Source: Aspidiotus rigidus (Eukaryota > Arthropoda > Insecta > Hemiptera > Diaspididae). From it: a DNA stretch of 64,000 nt. Positions 21,992-31,945 of the stretch are shown piece by piece (within the stretch, counting starts at the first letter, position 1; the number at the start of each line of letters is the position of its first letter). The stretch is taken from contig JAVHKY010000028.1 in assembly GCA_035079385.1 (NCBI GenBank), positions 124,001 to 188,000 on the forward strand. Direction: 5' to 3'. The position numbers and the translations under genes were made by a program. Under the pieces are notes generated by a model. It saw only the letters and a program-made list of their open reading frames with translations. It was not told the DNA's origin and did no database searches.

Positions 21992-24736
21992 ATGTTGACA
22001 AGACAGAAGTTGAGAGCCACTGGTAATCGGCTCATTAGAGAGATGTCGCCGAGTTCGGCTAATGAAGAAGAATTTGAAATCCAAGAAGTACAAGCTGATG
22101 TACATAATCAAGCTGATGATGAAAATGACCGAGTAGCAGACTCTGTAGAGGAAATGGCGGATAGCCTGGCGCCCTTTGCTCGTGAGATAGGGAGAGACCC
22201 AAGAGTGGGCAGACGTGGGTCGGCGATCACTAGGAAGCCTGGAGGTCGCTCGGTGCCGCAGCGCCCAGGGAATCAAACGAATTCTCAGAGCAGAGGTGTA
22301 GAACACCCAGGATTGATTAGGGGTTCTCGTGGAGGCGGGAATCGCCTAGCGACTCCTCAGAAGGCTAGGGGATCGCGGTCAATTCGGGGTGGAGCACAGA
22401 TCCGAGGACAGCCTCGAGGTTGCGGCTCAAAACAAAGAGAAGAGATCAATCTGGATAGAATTGATCTTGTAGTTGACAATGAATTGGGGCCGAGAGGACC
22501 GGGAGGTCGAGGCCAAACTGAGATACCTGGAGTTGGATGCGAAGGGTATGAGACCCAAGGCCGAACAGGTAGATCAGTAGATATGGGCGGTAATACTGAT
22601 GAAGTATGGCCCAATGTAGGGAGATATAAGACCAGGCAAACCGAAGGTTTCCAAGAGGATGCTGCTCAACGAGGAAAGCGGACTCAAGAGGGTCCTGATG
22701 AACGATTAGCTAAGAGAGCTAGATTGGATTCCACAGAAGATCTACAGGCTAGAATGAAACTTCAAGAACAACTGATAGACTTGCTTCTAAATGAAAAGAG
22801 AAAGCCAGTACCGGTGCACCAGACAATGAAGTTGGAAAGTATTCCAGAGTATGATCCTAGCCAAAGAAAGTGGACTACAAGACAGTGGATACATACATTG
22901 GAACAATTTCGTGATATATTCCAGTGGACAGAAACAACTACTATTTATCATATGCAAGCACGGCTCCGAGGTATAGGATGTGAATGGTATGATAATTTGA
23001 TAGATTATCAGTATACCTGGGAGGAATGGAAAGAATTATTGTTGGTGACTTTCCCTGAGTCAAGAGATCATGCTGTAGATATGAACAAAATGAAATCGCG
23101 CACCAAAAAGCAAGGCGAAAGTTATGAGAAATATTACTTTGCAAAGGTAGCATTATTGCGACCCTGCCAGTTAACTCCATGGCAACAAGTAGACCATATC
23201 TTGGATGGTATCACAGACAAGATTGTGAAGGCAAGCGGTATAGCAGGACGCTTTGAGACTCCAGAAGCGCTTTACCAGAATTGTATTCTTCCATTTTCAC
23301 AAGAGGGCTTATTAGATGAGAGCTCTACACCAAAGAAGAAGTGCTTCAACTGCGATAAGGTGGGACATTTGGCCCGCCAGTGTAATCAAAAGCCTAAGAC
23401 AGACCTCAGAAACAAACCACAAGTGTCAACTCAGAATAAGTTTGGACTTGACAAGAAAAATTACTGGGACAAGTTCAAAGGGACAAGTGGTAGAGGTAAC
23501 GGTCAAGAAACTGACAAGAGTTTTGGTACAAAATATGAACCAAGAGAAAATAGTGATCAGTCTAAAGAGCAAAATCCCAAAAAGCCGACAAAGCTGGAGG
23601 GAAAAAATCTCTCTTGTTTCAATTGTAAGGGTGGACACCGAGTCGCGGATTGCCCAAAGGATAAAATCCAATGTACAAAGTGCCACTGGTATGGGCACCT
23701 GGCTGAAAAATGCCCTAAGATATCTGCTAGAAAAGTTCAACTTGATGGGGGAACTCAGGAATCTGGGTATACAGAATGTAAAGTCAATGATGTATTGATG
23801 ATTGGATTTATTGACTGTGGAAGCGACGCCACTACTGTTCGAAAAGATATTGCAGAGGAATTGCAACTGAATATTGTCCCACAAAGAATTGAAATACTAG
23901 GTTATGGTAGAGTGCAAAGTGGCTACACAGAAGGCACTGCAGAAGTTGATCTAGTATTGGGGACCTACAAAACCAGTATTGAAATACACGTAGTGCCCAA
24001 TGAGCTTCAGGAGGAAGATATTGTTATTGGTAAAGATATCTTATACAAAGCAGATCTTGGAGCTTATCTAAAAGCTGGAAAGTGGTATTTCTTTCCAGAT
24101 AATGCCGAAGGGGTAGATGAAAATAGAAACAAAATACCTCTAACCCCATGTGAAAATATAGTTTTGCCACCACAAACAATGCGACTCTGTAAATTAAAGT
24201 CACTCACTCCAGAATGTTCTACAGTATTTGTAGAAGGAGGACAGAGGGGACCAGAGATATATATTCCCCGTTGTGTCACCAGTCCAAATGGATTCTTACC
24301 TGTTATTAATATAACTGATAAAGAGACAACTTTGAATCCTAAAAGAATTTTGGCACGTGCTGTGCGGGCAAATATAGATATTGCTCAAGAAGATGTACCA
24401 CAAAAACATAGAACTCCATTTACCTTAGCAGATTTACAAGATATTATTGGAGAAGATGTAGAGAAGAAAGATGCGCAACAATTACTGGAGTTGATTAATG
24501 AATTCAGAGATTGTTTTTCAGTAAACTTGAGCGAATTGGGCGTCTCAAAGATTGGCTCAATGGAGATAAAATTAATGGATCCAGAACCAGTTGTATACCG
24601 GCCATATCGGTTGTCATGTTCTGAAAGGGAATTTGTCAAAGAACACGTTCAAGAATTGAAAAAGTACGGTATAGTACGTGACTCAAACTCCCCTTATTCT
24701 AGCCCTATTCTTCTTGTAAAAAAAGAAAGACGGTGA
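21992..24736 (+). CDS. Gypsy unit 1 Gag-protease (runs into RT)
   Basis: 914 codons starting at the first ATG 50 bp after the LTR. Residues 1-250 are Arg/Gly-rich and acidic, with RSRGGGNRL and RGSRSIRGG. Residues 250-440 form a retrotransposon Gag-like capsid region (KWTTRQWIHTLEQFRDIF, YENLIDYQYTWEEWKELLL-like). Three zinc knuckles follow: C451 (CX2CX4HX4C), C542 (a shortened CX2CX3HX4C) and C561 (CX2CX4HX4C). These bind element RNA for packaging. An aspartic protease follows; its expected D[ST]G active site reads D608-C-G (GFIDCGSDATT). The ORF continues into the first RT strands (RPYRLSCSERE, NSPYSSPILLVKK) and then stops at 24734 because of a frame change at an A7 run (24718-24724). Gag, protease and the start of RT thus form one polypeptide. 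Confidence 0.9.
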   Translation: MLTRQKLRATGNRLIREMSPSSANEEEFEIQEVQADVHNQADDENDRVADSVEEMADSLAPFAREIGRDPRVGRRGSAITRKPGGRSVPQRPGNQTNSQSRGVEHPGLIRGSRGGGNRLATPQKARGSRSIRGGAQIRGQPRGCGSKQREEINLDRIDLVVDNELGPRGPGGRGQTEIPGVGCEGYETQGRTGRSVDMGGNTDEVWPNVGRYKTRQTEGFQEDAAQRGKRTQEGPDERLAKRARLDSTEDLQARMKLQEQLIDLLLNEKRKPVPVHQTMKLESIPEYDPSQRKWTTRQWIHTLEQFRDIFQWTETTTIYHMQARLRGIGCEWYDNLIDYQYTWEEWKELLLVTFPESRDHAVDMNKMKSRTKKQGESYEKYYFAKVALLRPCQLTPWQQVDHILDGITDKIVKASGIAGRFETPEALYQNCILPFSQEGLLDESSTPKKKCFNCDKVGHLARQCNQKPKTDLRNKPQVSTQNKFGLDKKNYWDKFKGTSGRGNGQETDKSFGTKYEPRENSDQSKEQNPKKPTKLEGKNLSCFNCKGGHRVADCPKDKIQCTKCHWYGHLAEKCPKISARKVQLDGGTQESGYTECKVNDVLMIGFIDCGSDATTVRKDIAEELQLNIVPQRIEILGYGRVQSGYTEGTAEVDLVLGTYKTSIEIHVVPNELQEEDIVIGKDILYKADLGAYLKAGKWYFFPDNAEGVDENRNKIPLTPCENIVLPPQTMRLCKLKSLTPECSTVFVEGGQRGPEIYIPRCVTSPNGFLPVINITDKETTLNPKRILARAVRANIDIAQEDVPQKHRTPFTLADLQDIIGEDVEKKDAQQLLELINEFRDCFSVNLSELGVSKIGSMEIKLMDPEPVVYRPYRLSCSEREFVKEHVQELKKYGIVRDSNSPYSSPILLVKKERR
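24718..24724 (+). other. A7 run at which the gypsy RT frame breaks, unit 1
   Basis: In the Gag-protease frame the codons are GTA AAA AAA GAA AGA CGG TGA. The conserved RT motif (K-K-D-G-E-P-R-M-C) is in the +1 frame, reached by skipping one base. One A fewer would put everything in frame. Unit 2 has the identical run at 31920-31926. Confidence 0.85.
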
Positions 24737-24743
24737 ACCAAGG

Positions 24744-27188
24744 ATGTGCTGTGACTTTCGACGGCTCAACTCAAAAATTGTGAGACAACAATATCCATTA
24801 CCAAGAATTGATGATTTAATAGACTGTATGCTAGACGCCAATTGCTTCTCCTCACTGGATTTAGCTTGGGGCTATTGGCAAATTCCAATGGAGTCTGGCT
24901 CAATTGATAAGACCAGTTTTGTGACTCCTGATGGACAATATGAGTGGCTCCGCCAACCATTTGGTTTGTCCAATGGAGGAGCGGTGTTTCAACGAGTAAT
25001 CAATACTATTTTAACACCGTTATCAGGAATGGGAATTGTGGCCTATTTAGATGATATAATGATTCCGTCAAACAGTTGTCAGGAAAATTTAGGGAAGCTA
25101 AGAAAAATATTTGAAGCTCTGAGAAAAGTTGGATTAACCATACGCTTAGACAAGTGTCGGTTTTTGTACAACAAAGTATTGTACTTGGGACACGAGATAG
25201 AAAACGGTCAGATAAGACCGGGTATGGAAAAGATCAAAGCAGTAGAATCTTTTCCGCGTCCCAAGAATGCCAAAGAAGTTAGGCAATTTATAGGCCTCGC
25301 TAGTTATTTCCGCAAGTTCATCAAAGATTTCAGTATACTGGCCGCACCCCTCACCAAATTGACTAAAAAGGAAATTGAGTTTAACTGGCAACAAACTCAT
25401 CAAACAGCTTTTGAGACATTGAAGAGAAAATTGATATCTAGGCCAGTGTTAGCCATTTATAATCCTTCATCCGAAACTGAACTGCACACAGACGCGAGCA
25501 GTATAGGAATTGCGGGCATATTGATGCAACGACAATCTGATAAAACTTTGAAGCCAGTACTTTACTTCAGTCAGCAAACGACAGATGACGAAAAGAGATA
25601 TCATTCTTATGAACTAGAGACTTTAGCAATTGTACGTTCGCTTCAGCCAATGCGAGTTTACCTATATGGTAAGAAGTTCAAAGTAGTTACAGACTGTAGC
25701 GCTTTGAGATACACCTTAACCAAAAAAGATATTAATCCTAGGATCGCCCGATGGTGGTTGTTAATTCAGGATTTTGATTTCGAAGTTGAATACCGAGCAG
25801 GGACTGCTATGCGACATGTAGACGCCCTTAGTAGGAGTCCCGTTGACAAAGTGAACCCTAAAGATGCGGAAACCATTGCTGATAAGGTTATTAACATCAA
25901 AAGAATGAATGAGATCGACTTAGACGACTGGGTCCAAATAGCCCAACGTCAGGATCCAAAATGTGCCGAACTTATTGAAGCCATAAACACACAAAAGCCA
26001 ACTTCCAGGGGCAAAGAAATAAAACGAGATTTTGTATTAAAAAGAGGTAGGCTGTACAGACGCACCGAGGGTGGACTGAAATGGGTCGTCCCTCGAAGTG
26101 CCCGCGCGCAAATATTAAAAATGTATCATGACGATAACGCGCACCCCGGAGTGACCAAAACAGAAGAATTAGTCAGACAACGTTTTTGGTTTCCAAAGCT
26201 TCGAAAATATGTAGAAGATTATTTGAGGGCATGCTTAAATTGCTTATATGTGAAGCCTAAAAGAGGAGAATCAAGTGGGAAACTACATCCTATTCCCAAA
26301 CCGTGTATACCAATGGATACTATTCATATGGACCATTTAGGGCCATTTGTACAAACGGCCAGAAAGAATACCCATCTTCTAGTAGTTGTGGATGCTTTCA
26401 CAAAATATGTATGGTTGTGGCCGAGCAAGTCGACAACGACGAAAGGAGTCATTAATTTTCTAGAGCAATTAGCCGGAATTTTCGGTTTCCCTCGAAGAAT
26501 CATAGCGGACCGGGGGAGCGCTTTCAAATCAGACCAATTCACGCAGTATTGTAAAGAAAATGGTATTCGTCTGATTTTGACGGCGGTGAGTACCCCACGA
26601 GCAGCAGGGCAAGTTGAAAGGATGAACTCCGTTGTTTTAGATAAACTGATAGCGATCATCCCGGCGGAAGAATCATGGGACAAATATTTATCGCAAGTTA
26701 CTATGAGTATAAATAATACTGTAAATGAAAGTACAGGGAAATCGCCCAATGAATTATTATTTGGCTTTCGACCTAGACTGGGTCACGAAGCCCCTCTAGC
26801 CAACGAAATTGACGCAGATCGGAGTAACGAAGAGAATGAAAACGCACAAAAAGTTTTCGAAAATAAACGAATAACCGAGCGCCAAGAGGCCCAAAAGAAA
26901 AATAAGGAAATACAGGATAAGATGGCTGCGAAAAATGAAACTCGTCGCGAAGCAAGAAAATTTAACGAAGAAGATTATGTATTGATCACTAATCAGAACC
27001 CTTCCACAAAAACTAAATTGAGATTTAAGGGACCATACAAGATTACAACGCCATATCCAAATGATAGATACAAAGTGGAGAACTTCGACAATCGGCACCG
27101 CAAGTATGACGCGGTACATGCGCCTGAACATCTAAAGCGCATAGAAATTTTTGCCGACTCTTCAGCTGAATCCGAGTCGGAAGAGTAA
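24744..27188 (+). CDS. Gypsy unit 1 Pol: RT, RNase H, integrase
   Basis: 814 codons from the first ATG; the frame is open a few codons further 5' (KKDGEPR), directly after the A7 run. RT: CCDFRRLNSKI, LDLAWGYWQIP, and catalytic YLDD at 101-104. RNase H: ELHTDASSIGIAG with Asp250, then YELETLAIV. Integrase zinc domain: H462, H467, C497, C500. Catalytic core: D530 (MDHLGP), D589 (IADRGSAF) and E625 (GQVERMN), a DD35E spacing. The C-terminus has a GPY/F-type module (RFKGPYKI, about residue 760), typical of a subset of Ty3/gypsy elements, and an acidic Ser/Glu tail. All key residues appear present. RT lacks its first strands unless the upstream frame is joined. No envelope-like sequence follows. 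Confidence 0.92.
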   Translation: MCCDFRRLNSKIVRQQYPLPRIDDLIDCMLDANCFSSLDLAWGYWQIPMESGSIDKTSFVTPDGQYEWLRQPFGLSNGGAVFQRVINTILTPLSGMGIVAYLDDIMIPSNSCQENLGKLRKIFEALRKVGLTIRLDKCRFLYNKVLYLGHEIENGQIRPGMEKIKAVESFPRPKNAKEVRQFIGLASYFRKFIKDFSILAAPLTKLTKKEIEFNWQQTHQTAFETLKRKLISRPVLAIYNPSSETELHTDASSIGIAGILMQRQSDKTLKPVLYFSQQTTDDEKRYHSYELETLAIVRSLQPMRVYLYGKKFKVVTDCSALRYTLTKKDINPRIARWWLLIQDFDFEVEYRAGTAMRHVDALSRSPVDKVNPKDAETIADKVINIKRMNEIDLDDWVQIAQRQDPKCAELIEAINTQKPTSRGKEIKRDFVLKRGRLYRRTEGGLKWVVPRSARAQILKMYHDDNAHPGVTKTEELVRQRFWFPKLRKYVEDYLRACLNCLYVKPKRGESSGKLHPIPKPCIPMDTIHMDHLGPFVQTARKNTHLLVVVDAFTKYVWLWPSKSTTTKGVINFLEQLAGIFGFPRRIIADRGSAFKSDQFTQYCKENGIRLILTAVSTPRAAGQVERMNSVVLDKLIAIIPAEESWDKYLSQVTMSINNTVNESTGKSPNELLFGFRPRLGHEAPLANEIDADRSNEENENAQKVFENKRITERQEAQKKNKEIQDKMAAKNETRREARKFNEEDYVLITNQNPSTKTKLRFKGPYKITTPYPNDRYKVENFDNRHRKYDAVHAPEHLKRIEIFADSSAESESEE

Positions 27189-27564
27189 TTAAGTAAAATA
27201 TGAGAATCTCGTAGAACCAGCGAAGAAAATGAAGAAAAGGAAAACCGATAAAACGATAAAATAAAGAAGAACGAAGAGTAAAAAGAAACTGGAGAAAAGA
27301 GAAGAAAAGAAACAAAGACAGAAAATAATAATTGTCGATATCAGCATAAAAATCAAGATAAGAGCATAAAAATCGCGAGTGGATTTCTGACTATAATAAC
27401 CAATCACGAAAAAACTGTATGGTCATAGGTCCAAATTACTGCATGAAAATAATATAAAAACAGTAGCAGAAAGAGCAAATTTTCATAGTTCGCAAATACG
27501 TCAAGCAGTTATTTCCTGTGTTTTAATATTTGTAAAAGATTGTGATCGAAGAAGAAAAGTCGAG
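27189..27564 (+). other. Purine-rich spacer between pol and ORF3
   Basis: 376 bp rich in A/G (many GAAGAAAAG words) with no conserved frame. It carries no obvious splice acceptor that would create an env-type message, and is the same in unit 2. Confidence 0.5.
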
Positions 27565-28218
27565 ATGAACAACGAGCGACGATGCAACCGTATGATTGAT
27601 TTGTATTTGGCCGCATCCGATCATCTGATACAGTCATTGTTATCCGAAATACGAGTTCTCCGAAGAGGCATTGGACTTTTACCGGCAGTGGCATACGAGT
27701 TGCCTACTCCATTGCGCGTAGGATTCGAAGAATTATGCCTCGCACCGGACATACCGGCTCTATTGGGAGCCATCCGCGCGGCAAACGTTATTGCCATGGA
27801 GAAAGCGATACCCGCTGTACCCTCATCCAGCCCTGGAATTATTATTCAGAGAAAAGATCGAATTCTAAAACGACCGTCATCACCGATTCCGTTGGGTGGT
27901 CGGCGTACCACCATAGAAGTTCCAGCTAAACGCAAGTTACCAGCGTGTGAATCGAAACGAGAAGAACCAAGGACAGGAATGGAAAAGAAAATACAAGAAT
28001 TGACAGGAAGTAGAATCGATCAAGAGTTGGCAGACTTTGCAGCTAAACTGCAAGCCGAAGACAAGGAAGAAGAAGATACCTTAGCCTTAAATTTGTCAGA
28101 ACAAGAGCAAGCCGAATTGAACAAGGAAGAGGATGTCAGTAAAGAAGAACGTTGCAAGAGTTGCCGAGTAAAAGGCGGACACGCACTTTCGTGTTCTCTC
28201 CATCCGCGTCGTAGATAA
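27565..28218 (+). CDS. Gypsy unit 1 ORF3, unknown accessory protein
   Basis: 217 codons in the position where some gypsy elements carry env, but without a signal peptide or membrane segment, so it is not an envelope protein as far as I can see. The N-terminal half is mixed hydrophobic and likely helical (MIDLYLAASDHLIQSLLSEI, VGFEELCLAPDIPALLG). The middle is basic/proline-rich (KRPSSPIPLGGRRTTIEV, PAKRKLPACESKRE), possibly a nuclear localisation segment. Next is a highly acidic helix (EDKEEEDTLALNLSEQEQ). The C-terminus is a Cys/His cluster C197-x2-C200-x5-H206-x3-C210-x2-H213 followed by RRR, which could bind zinc. The ORF is intact in both units with two amino-acid differences (C/R at 7, G/E at 138). 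I do not recognise a family; function unknown. Confidence 0.75.
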   Translation: MNNERRCNRMIDLYLAASDHLIQSLLSEIRVLRRGIGLLPAVAYELPTPLRVGFEELCLAPDIPALLGAIRAANVIAMEKAIPAVPSSSPGIIIQRKDRILKRPSSPIPLGGRRTTIEVPAKRKLPACESKREEPRTGMEKKIQELTGSRIDQELADFAAKLQAEDKEEEDTLALNLSEQEQAELNKEEDVSKEERCKSCRVKGGHALSCSLHPRRR

Positions 28219-28355
28219 AGTTTAAAAGACGCGAGAACGATGCATAATTTTTGAAAAGGTCCTTTTCAGGACCACCGAATGAATTTCTTAAAAGGAAGAG
28301 TTGCTGTCTCCCTAGTAACGAGTTTGGAGACCAAACTCCGTCAGGAAAGGCCGAA
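28219..28355 (+). other. Gypsy 3' leader with candidate polypurine tract
   Basis: Between ORF3 and LTR 2. The last bases CAGGAAAGGCCGAA (28342-28355) are the best candidate for the plus-strand primer, though interrupted by CC. TTAAAAGGAAGAG (about 28288-28300) is an alternative. Also contains a GGTCCTTTTCAGGACC hairpin (about 28258-28273). Confidence 0.4.
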
Positions 28356-29143
28356 TATTATGACCTCATAATTTCGTCTATTTTACGAGCTGATAATTTC
28401 GTCAGCACGCGAGTACGTTCAAATGCGAGCGAACGAGAGTAAAACAATCCCGCGATAACTAACGCTGTACAATACTTGCCGATTATAGTGGAATACGTTT
28501 TTATATGAAAAGACTCCTCGTTAAAAGACCAATAATGAGACTGATTTAAGACGACTTTTAGAGGAACGATTCTTATTCGCCGATATTAGAAGAAATCATA
28601 TTTTACATATATCGCTATGATATTTTGAACGAAAAGCGATTTCGCGACATCCTAACCAATCAGAGACGGCCGTTGATTTTTGCTGATTAAATAATTATTC
28701 GCGATATACGAGAATGCGCACAATACGGTACGACTTCGCGTCATATAAGTAGGGTAGATTTGAAGGAAAATCAACTGTTTGGTTCCCAGCAGTTTTCTAG
28801 TTCGGTTACCGACTAGTGCGTTCAAGATTGTTGTAATAGCGCGAAGCTTTATTTGTCAGTCGTCGTCTTGGTTCCCAAACGACGTTCTAGCAAATACTGT
28901 ACCTAGCGAATCCGTCGCGAGTGTTTGGAATTACCAACACTCTGGTTGTTAACGTCAGAATAGCCGAGCGACAATAGATCGGTTATATTATCCGGTTCGA
29001 CAGTACATCGAAAGTGAACCGTTTAATAAGGAGGTGAATGGTGGTTGGTGGTGGGACTTTCAGGGGTTACCTAAAACCCCGCTCCTCGGCGTAGTCAATC
29101 GCGCCACGCATTAAAGAAGATCTGAAAATACCCGTTCGTAACA
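28356..29143 (+). repeat. Gypsy LTR 2 (middle, shared)
   Basis: 788 bp, with one private base (T at 28598). It shares G28389 and T29039 with LTR 3 and G28362 with LTR 1. It serves as 3' LTR of unit 1 and 5' LTR of unit 2, with no target duplication around it. Confidence 0.9.
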
Positions 29144-29193
29144 TTTCAGAAGTGGGATTAGTAATCCGTTCCCGCTGATTTGAATAGAAGAAC

Positions 29194-31938
29194 ATGTTGA
29201 CAAGACAGAAGTTGAGAGCCACTGGTAATCGGCTCATTAGAGAGATGTCGCCGAGTTCGGCTAATGAAGAAGAATTTGAAATCCAAGAAGTACAAGCTGA
29301 TGTACATAATCAAGCTGATGATGAAAATGACCGAGTAGCAGACTCTGTAGAGGAAATGGCGGATAGCCTGGCGCCCTTTGCTCGTGAGATAGGGAGAGAC
29401 CCAAGAGTGGGCAGACGTGGGTCGGCGATCACTAGGAAGCCTGGAGGTCGCTCGGTGCCGCAGCGCCCAGGGAATCAAACGAATTCTCAGAGCAGAGGTG
29501 TAGAACACCCAGGATTGATTAGGGGTTCTCGTGGAGGCGGGAATCGCCTAGCGACTCCTCAGAAGGCTAGGGGATCGCGGTCAATTCGGGGTGGAGCACA
29601 GATCCGAGGACAGCCTCGAGGTTGCGGCTCAAAACAAAGAGAAGAGATCAATCTGGATAGAATTGATCTTGTAGTTGACAATGAATTGGGGCCGAGAGGA
29701 CCGGAAGGTCGAGGCCAAACTGAGATACCTGGAGTTGGATGCGAAGGGTATGAGACCCAAGGCCGAACAGGTAGATCAGTAGATATGGGCGGTAATACTG
29801 ATGAAGTATGGCCCAATGTAGGGAGATATAAGACCAGGCAAACCGAAGGTTTCCAAGAGGATGCTGCTCAACGAGGAAAGCGGACTCAAGAGGGTCCTGA
29901 TGAACGATTAGCTAAGAGAGCTAGATTGGATTCCACAGAAGATCTACAGGCTAGAATGAAACTTCAAGAACAACTGATAGACTTGCTTCTAAATGAAAAG
30001 AGAAAGCCAGTACCGGTGCACCAGACAATGAAGTTGGAAAGTATTCCAGAGTATGATCCTAGCCAAAGAAAGTGGACTACAAGACAGTGGATACATACAT
30101 TGGAACAATTTCGTGATATATTCCAGTGGACAGAAACAACTACTATTTATCATATGCAAGCACGGCTCCGAGGTATAGGATGTGAATGGTATGATAATTT
30201 GATAGATTATCAGTATACCTGGGAGGAATGGAAAGAATTATTGTTGGTGACTTTCCCTGAGTCAAGAGATCATGCTGTAGATATGAACAAAATGAAATCG
30301 CGCACCAAAAAGCAAGGCGAAAGTTATGAGAAATATTACTTTGCAAAGGTAGCATTATTGCGACCCTGCCAGTTAACTCCATGGCAACAAGTAGACCATA
30401 TCTTGGATGGTATCACAGACAAGATTGTGAAGGCAAGCGGTATAGCAGGACGCTTTGAGACTCCAGAAGCGCTTTACCAGAATTGTATTCTTCCATTTTC
30501 ACAAGAGGGCTTATTAGATGAGAGCTCTACACCAAAGAAGAAGTGCTTCAACTGCGATAAGGTGGGACATTTGGCCCGCCAGTGTAATCAAAAGCCTAAG
30601 ACAGACCTCAGAAACAAACCACAAGTGTCAACTCAGAATAAGTTTGGACTTGACAAGAAAAATTACTGGGACAAGTTCAAAGGGACAAGTGGTAGAGGTA
30701 ACGGTCAAGAAACTGACAAGAGTTTTGGTACAAAATATGAACCAAGAGAAAATAGTGATCAGTCTAAAGAGCAAAATCCCAAAAAGCCGACAAAGCTGGA
30801 GGGAAAAAATCTCTCTTGTTTCAATTGTAAGGGTGGACACCGAGTCGCGGATTGCCCAAAGGATAAAATCCAATGTACAAAGTGCCACTGGTATGGGCAC
30901 CTGGCTGAAAAATGCCCTAAGATATCTGCTAGAAAAGTTCAACTTGATGGGGGAACTCAGGAATCTGGGTATACAGAATGTAAAGTCAATGATGTATTGA
31001 TGATTGGATTTATTGACTGTGGAAGCGACGCCACTACTGTTCGAAAAGATATTGCAGAGGAATTGCAACTGAATATTGTCCCACAAAGAATTGAAATACT
31101 AGGTTATGGTAGAGTGCAAAGTGGCTACACAGAAGGCACTGCAGAAGTTGATCTAGTATTGGGGACCTACAAAACCAGTATTGAAATACACGTAGTGCCC
31201 AATGAGCTTCAGGAGGAAGATATTGTTATTGGTAAAGATATCTTATACAAAGCAGATCTTGGAGCTTATCTAAAAGCTGGAAAGTGGTATTTCTTTCCAG
31301 ATAATGCCGAAGGGGTAGATGAAAATAGAAACAAAATACCTCTAACCCCATGTGAAAATATAGTTTTGCCACCACAAACAATGCGACTCTGTAAATTAAA
31401 GTCACTCACTCCAGAATGTTCTACAGTATTTGTAGAAGGAGGACAGAGGGGACCAGAGATATATATTCCCCGTTGTGTCACCAGTCCAAATGGATTCTTA
31501 CCTGTTATTAATATAACTGATAAAGAGACAACTTTGAATCCTAAAAGAATTTTGGCACGTGCTGTGCGGGCAAATATAGATATTGCTCAAGAAGATGTAC
31601 CACAAAAACATAGAACTCCATTTACCTTAGCAGATTTACAAGATATTATTGGAGAAGATGTAGAGAAGAAAGATGCGCAACAATTACTGGAGTTGATTAA
31701 TGAATTCAGAGATTGTTTTTCAGTAAACTTGAGCGAATTGGGCGTCTCAAAGATTGGCTCAATGGAGATAAAATTAATGGATCCAGAACCAGTTGTATAC
31801 CGGCCATATCGGTTGTCATGTTCTGAAAGGGAATTTGTCAAAGAACACGTTCAAGAATTGAAAAAGTACGGTATAGTACGTGACTCAAACTCCCCTTATT
31901 CTAGCCCTATTCTTCTTGTAAAAAAAGAAAGACGGTGA
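29194..31938 (+). CDS. Gypsy unit 2 Gag-protease
   Basis: 914 codons, the same as unit 1 except Glu for Gly where bases 29705 and 22503 differ. The three zinc knuckles, the D-C-G protease site and the premature exit at the A7 run (31920-31926) are all identical. See unit 1 for domain positions. Confidence 0.9.
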   Translation: MLTRQKLRATGNRLIREMSPSSANEEEFEIQEVQADVHNQADDENDRVADSVEEMADSLAPFAREIGRDPRVGRRGSAITRKPGGRSVPQRPGNQTNSQSRGVEHPGLIRGSRGGGNRLATPQKARGSRSIRGGAQIRGQPRGCGSKQREEINLDRIDLVVDNELGPRGPEGRGQTEIPGVGCEGYETQGRTGRSVDMGGNTDEVWPNVGRYKTRQTEGFQEDAAQRGKRTQEGPDERLAKRARLDSTEDLQARMKLQEQLIDLLLNEKRKPVPVHQTMKLESIPEYDPSQRKWTTRQWIHTLEQFRDIFQWTETTTIYHMQARLRGIGCEWYDNLIDYQYTWEEWKELLLVTFPESRDHAVDMNKMKSRTKKQGESYEKYYFAKVALLRPCQLTPWQQVDHILDGITDKIVKASGIAGRFETPEALYQNCILPFSQEGLLDESSTPKKKCFNCDKVGHLARQCNQKPKTDLRNKPQVSTQNKFGLDKKNYWDKFKGTSGRGNGQETDKSFGTKYEPRENSDQSKEQNPKKPTKLEGKNLSCFNCKGGHRVADCPKDKIQCTKCHWYGHLAEKCPKISARKVQLDGGTQESGYTECKVNDVLMIGFIDCGSDATTVRKDIAEELQLNIVPQRIEILGYGRVQSGYTEGTAEVDLVLGTYKTSIEIHVVPNELQEEDIVIGKDILYKADLGAYLKAGKWYFFPDNAEGVDENRNKIPLTPCENIVLPPQTMRLCKLKSLTPECSTVFVEGGQRGPEIYIPRCVTSPNGFLPVINITDKETTLNPKRILARAVRANIDIAQEDVPQKHRTPFTLADLQDIIGEDVEKKDAQQLLELINEFRDCFSVNLSELGVSKIGSMEIKLMDPEPVVYRPYRLSCSEREFVKEHVQELKKYGIVRDSNSPYSSPILLVKKERR

Positions 31939-31945
31939 ACCAAGG

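Noticed and set aside
21956..22306. 116-codon minus-strand frame at the start of gypsy gag (also at 29158-29508)
   Set aside because: Antisense shadow of the Arg/Gly-rich gag region, duplicated only because the element is. The other antisense frames within pol are likewise shadows.
27565..28218. ORF3 as a gypsy env gene
   Set aside because: Right position, but no signal peptide, furin-like site or transmembrane helix, and strongly charged throughout.
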